This document shows, in pieces, positions 60,634-64,000 of a stretch of DNA of 64,000 nucleotides (position 1 is the first letter of the stretch; each line of letters opens with the position of its first letter). This stretch comes from Massilia agilis. Lineage in GTDB: Bacteria > Pseudomonadota > Gammaproteobacteria > Burkholderiales > Burkholderiaceae_D. The notes under the pieces are model-generated. The model was not told where the DNA came from and made no database searches. It saw nothing but the letters and a program-made list of their open reading frames with translations. A program made the position numbers and the translations under genes. Location: positions 372,001-436,000 of the forward strand of contig NZ_JANUHB010000002.1 in assembly GCF_024756255.1 (NCBI RefSeq). Direction: 5' to 3'.

Positions 60634-61607
60634 TCTTCGGCCGGCAGCGTCTCTTTGAATTTACCGTAGCTCATCAGCTTCTGGTGACGTGCTTCGAGCA
60701 GGTCCTTGGTCTTCATGCCCTGGAACTGGCGCAGCGTGTCGGCCAGCGCGCGCTTCAGGAGCTGCGCCATCTGCTTCGGATCGCGGTGCGCGCCGCCCAG
60801 CGGCTCGCTGACAATCTTGTCGATCAGGCCCATTGCCTTGAGGCGGTGCGCGGTCAGGCCCAGCGCGTCGGCCGCGTCGGACGCACGCTCCGAGGTCTTC
60901 CACAGGATCGAGGCGCAGCCTTCCGGCGAGATCACCGAGTAGGTCGCGTATTGCAGCATCAGCACCGCGTCGCCCACGGCGATCGCCAGTGCGCCGCCCG
61001 AGCCGCCTTCGCCGATGATGGTGGCGATTAGCGGCACCTTCAGTTCGGCCATCACGTACAGGTTGTGGCCGATCGCTTCGGACTGGCCGCGCTCTTCGGC
61101 GTCGATGCCGGGGAATGCGCCCGGGGTGTCCACGAAGGTGAAGATCGGCAGGTTGAACTTCTCGGCCACCTTCATCAGGCGCATGGCCTTGCGGTAGCCT
61201 TCAGGCTTGGGCATGCCGAAGTTGCGCATGGCGCGCTCCTTCGTGTCGCGGCCCTTCTGATGGCCAATGACCATGCAGGCCTGGCCGTTAAAGCGCGCCA
61301 GGCCGCCGATGATCGACTGGTCGTCGGCAAAGGTGCGGTCGCCGTGCAGCTCATGGAAATCGGTGAAGATCGCGTTCACATAGTCCATGGTGTACGGACG
61401 CTGCGGGTGGCGCGCGATCTGCGACACTTGCCACGGGGTGAGCTTGGCGTAGATGTCCTTGGTCAGCTGCTGGCTTTTCTTGGCCAGGCGGTCGATCTCT
61501 TCGGAGATGTCGACGGCGGAATCGTCCTGCACGAAACGCAGCTCTTCAATTTTCGAGTCGAGTTCTGCGATCGGTTGCTCGAAACTGAGGAAAGTTGTTT
61601 TAGTCAT
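60630..61607 (-). CDS. accA: acetyl-CoA carboxylase carboxyltransferase subunit alpha
   Basis: The 325-residue subunit works with AccD to transfer the carboxyl group from biotin to acetyl-CoA in fatty-acid synthesis. It has the usual N-terminal [18 protein letters not shown] helix, [21 protein letters not shown] and the oxyanion loops [11 protein letters not shown] and [11 protein letters not shown]. The length matches the family (about 320). The next gene, tilS, overlaps by an ATGA. Confidence 0.97.
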   Translation of the reverse strand: MTKTTFLSFEQPIAELDSKIEELRFVQDDSAVDISEEIDRLAKKSQQLTKDIYAKLTPWQVSQIARHPQRPYTMDYVNAIFTDFHELHGDRTFADDQSIIGGLARFNGQACMVIGHQKGRDTKERAMRNFGMPKPEGYRKAMRLMKVAEKFNLPIFTFVDTPGAFPGIDAEERGQSEAIGHNLYVMAELKVPLIATIIGEGGSGGALAIAVGDAVLMLQYATYSVISPEGCASILWKTSERASDAADALGLTAHRLKAMGLIDKIVSEPLGGAHRDPKQMAQLLKRALADTLRQFQGMKTKDLLEARHQKLMSYGKFKETLPAEE

Positions 61608-61643
61608 TGTACCTCCGGGTGTTCTTCAGCCCGCTCCTTCTGC

Positions 61644-61725
61644 CCGTCGTTCCCGCGCAGGCGGGAACCCATAGGCCGCGTGAATACACGCTCAGCATGG
61701 ATTCCCGCCTGCGCGGGAATGACGG
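61644..61725. repeat. family A palindromic repeat, copy 4
   Basis: The left arm has GTTCCCGC...GCGGGAACCCAT; the right arm is ATTCCCGCCTGCGCGGGAAT (61701-61720), which fits ATTCCC-N8-GGGAAT, the consensus I recall for the dRS3 repeat of Neisseria. It lies between the DNA glycosylase and accA genes. Confidence 0.9.
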
Positions 61726-61795
61726 CTCATAGGCAACAGGCCATCATTCTTAGCCGCGGAGCAATAAACATTTCCCCTCGCGGCGGTGTCAGGCG

Positions 61796-62451
61796 CTATT
61801 CTACCGGAACCGGGTCCAGGCTACGCCACAAATACCATGTGGCAACTGTACGCCACGGCTCCCAGTTGGCCGACACTTCGCGCGCGTCGCTGCGCGAGAC
61901 CGGCTCGCCCGAGAAGTAGTTCTGGCTGATGCCCTGGATCAGGCCGGGGTCATCAAGCGGCAACACATTCGGCCGGAGCAGATTAAATATCAAAAACATC
62001 TCGGCTGTCCAGCGGGTAATGCCGCGGATCTGCACGAGTTCGGCGATCACGGCCTCGTCGTCCATCTCGGACCACAGGTCGCTGTGCACGCGTTTGGCCT
62101 TGAAACTGTCGGCCAGGTCGAGGATGTATTCGGTCTTGCGCTTGGACAGGCCACAGCCGGCGATCTGCACCGCGCCCAGCTTGATCACCTGGGCCGGCGT
62201 GAACTTGGGACAGGTGGCCTGCAGCTTGGCCCATGCGGCGTCCGCCGCCTTGGTCGTCACCTGCTGGCCGACCACCGAGCGCGCCAGCGTGGTGAACGGG
62301 TCGGGTTGGCCGCGCAGGTACATGTCGCCAAACTGCGGGATCAGCTTGTTCATGATGCGGTCGCGCTTCATGAGCTCGGCCTTGGCCTGGACCCAGTAGG
62401 CGGGAACGTCCAGCTGCGGGGCGGCGCCCGCATTGTCCTTGTTCAGTGCCA

Positions 62452-62452
<1 letters not shown>
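61796..62452 (-). CDS. DNA-3-methyladenine glycosylase, AlkA-like
   Basis: The 218-residue repair enzyme has the helix-hairpin-helix GPD fold: LARSVVGQQVTTKAADAAW, then AELVQIRGITRWTAEMFLIF as the HhH, and catalytic Asp in NVLPLDDPGL. It removes alkylated purines. Its ATG overlaps the cysS stop by one base (TAATG). It lacks the N-terminal AlkA_N domain of the E. coli protein (282 residues). Confidence 0.92.
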
Positions 62453-63849
<1,397 letters not shown>

Positions 63850-64000
63850 GAAGTCTTGAGGTTGTTAACGAACGCGACGCAATGGACGGAACGGCACCCG
63901 GGCACGTCCGCCGCGAAGGCGCGCACCGGCTACGATTGAGCTTGCGTCGAGATCGTCAGGTCCCTCTGCCTTGTTCTTGTTTTGATAGAATGGGACGTTG
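63850..64000. other. upstream region of cysS, no gene recognised
   Basis: The last 151 bp hold the cysS leader and perhaps the promoter of a divergent gene outside the window (TAGAAT near 63985 on the plus strand). Nothing else is supported. Confidence 0.4.

Overview
The window looks like chromosome of a GC-rich betaproteobacterium of the order Burkholderiales, most likely family Oxalobacteraceae (Massilia/Telluria type). This is inferred from the protein families, from the gene order cysS - DNA glycosylase - accA - tilS - lysC - tRNA-Ser, from a PEP-CTERM sorted protein, and from the density of two-component systems. No database was searched; all names come from motifs and remembered family sequences.

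Layout. 1-10.4 kb is a signalling block: a truncated hybrid histidine kinase, a REC-GGDEF diguanylate cyclase, a REC-HK-REC hybrid kinase, a hemerythrin-like protein, an orphan NarL-type kinase, a type II NADH dehydrogenase and a LytS/LytTR pair. 10.6-13.8 kb has an outer-membrane protein, a very small lipoprotein, an RhlE-type helicase and a CDF metal transporter. 13.8-20 kb is a copper locus: two small metal-ligand-rich exported proteins, a TolC-family lipoprotein and a Tat-exported multicopper oxidase in one operon, convergent with a Cu(I) P-type ATPase whose reading frame continues into a CopZ-like domain and whose promoter has the long-spacer form used by CueR-type activators. 20-23.7 kb holds an isolated tssF-tssG pair and aqpZ. 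23.8-27.2 kb is a FixL/FixJ-like system plus a single-domain receiver. 27.5-32 kb contains a SYLF lipoprotein and an oxidation operon (thioesterase, a fused Baeyer-Villiger monooxygenase-esterase, a short-chain dehydrogenase). 32.2-43.7 kb is mixed metabolism and transport: M13 peptidase, ilvD, argO/argP, DUF389 and DUF1622 membrane proteins, and a yahK/MFS/LysR/cupin cluster. 43.9-49.7 kb is an arsenic island with divergent arms. 49.7-57.6 kb carries accessory genes (PEP-CTERM protein, outer-membrane protein, regulators, acetyltransferase, cytochrome b561 with two YceI proteins). 57.6-63.9 kb is a conserved housekeeping run read on the minus strand.

Two families of palindromic intergenic repeats are scattered between genes. 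Family A has four copies of about 80 bp and family B has five arms of about 32 bp. Both show compensating base changes between paired arms, so the fold itself appears to be conserved.

The most interesting points are: the one-polypeptide monooxygenase-esterase next to a dehydrogenase; the arsenic-locus flavoprotein with three tandem vicinal-cysteine repeats and neighbours that also carry cysteine-pair tails; the CopA-CopZ fusion with an internal ribosome binding site; the copper operon that contains a TolC protein but no pump; a candidate 65-nt small RNA near 52.7 kb; and an orphan T6SS baseplate gene pair.
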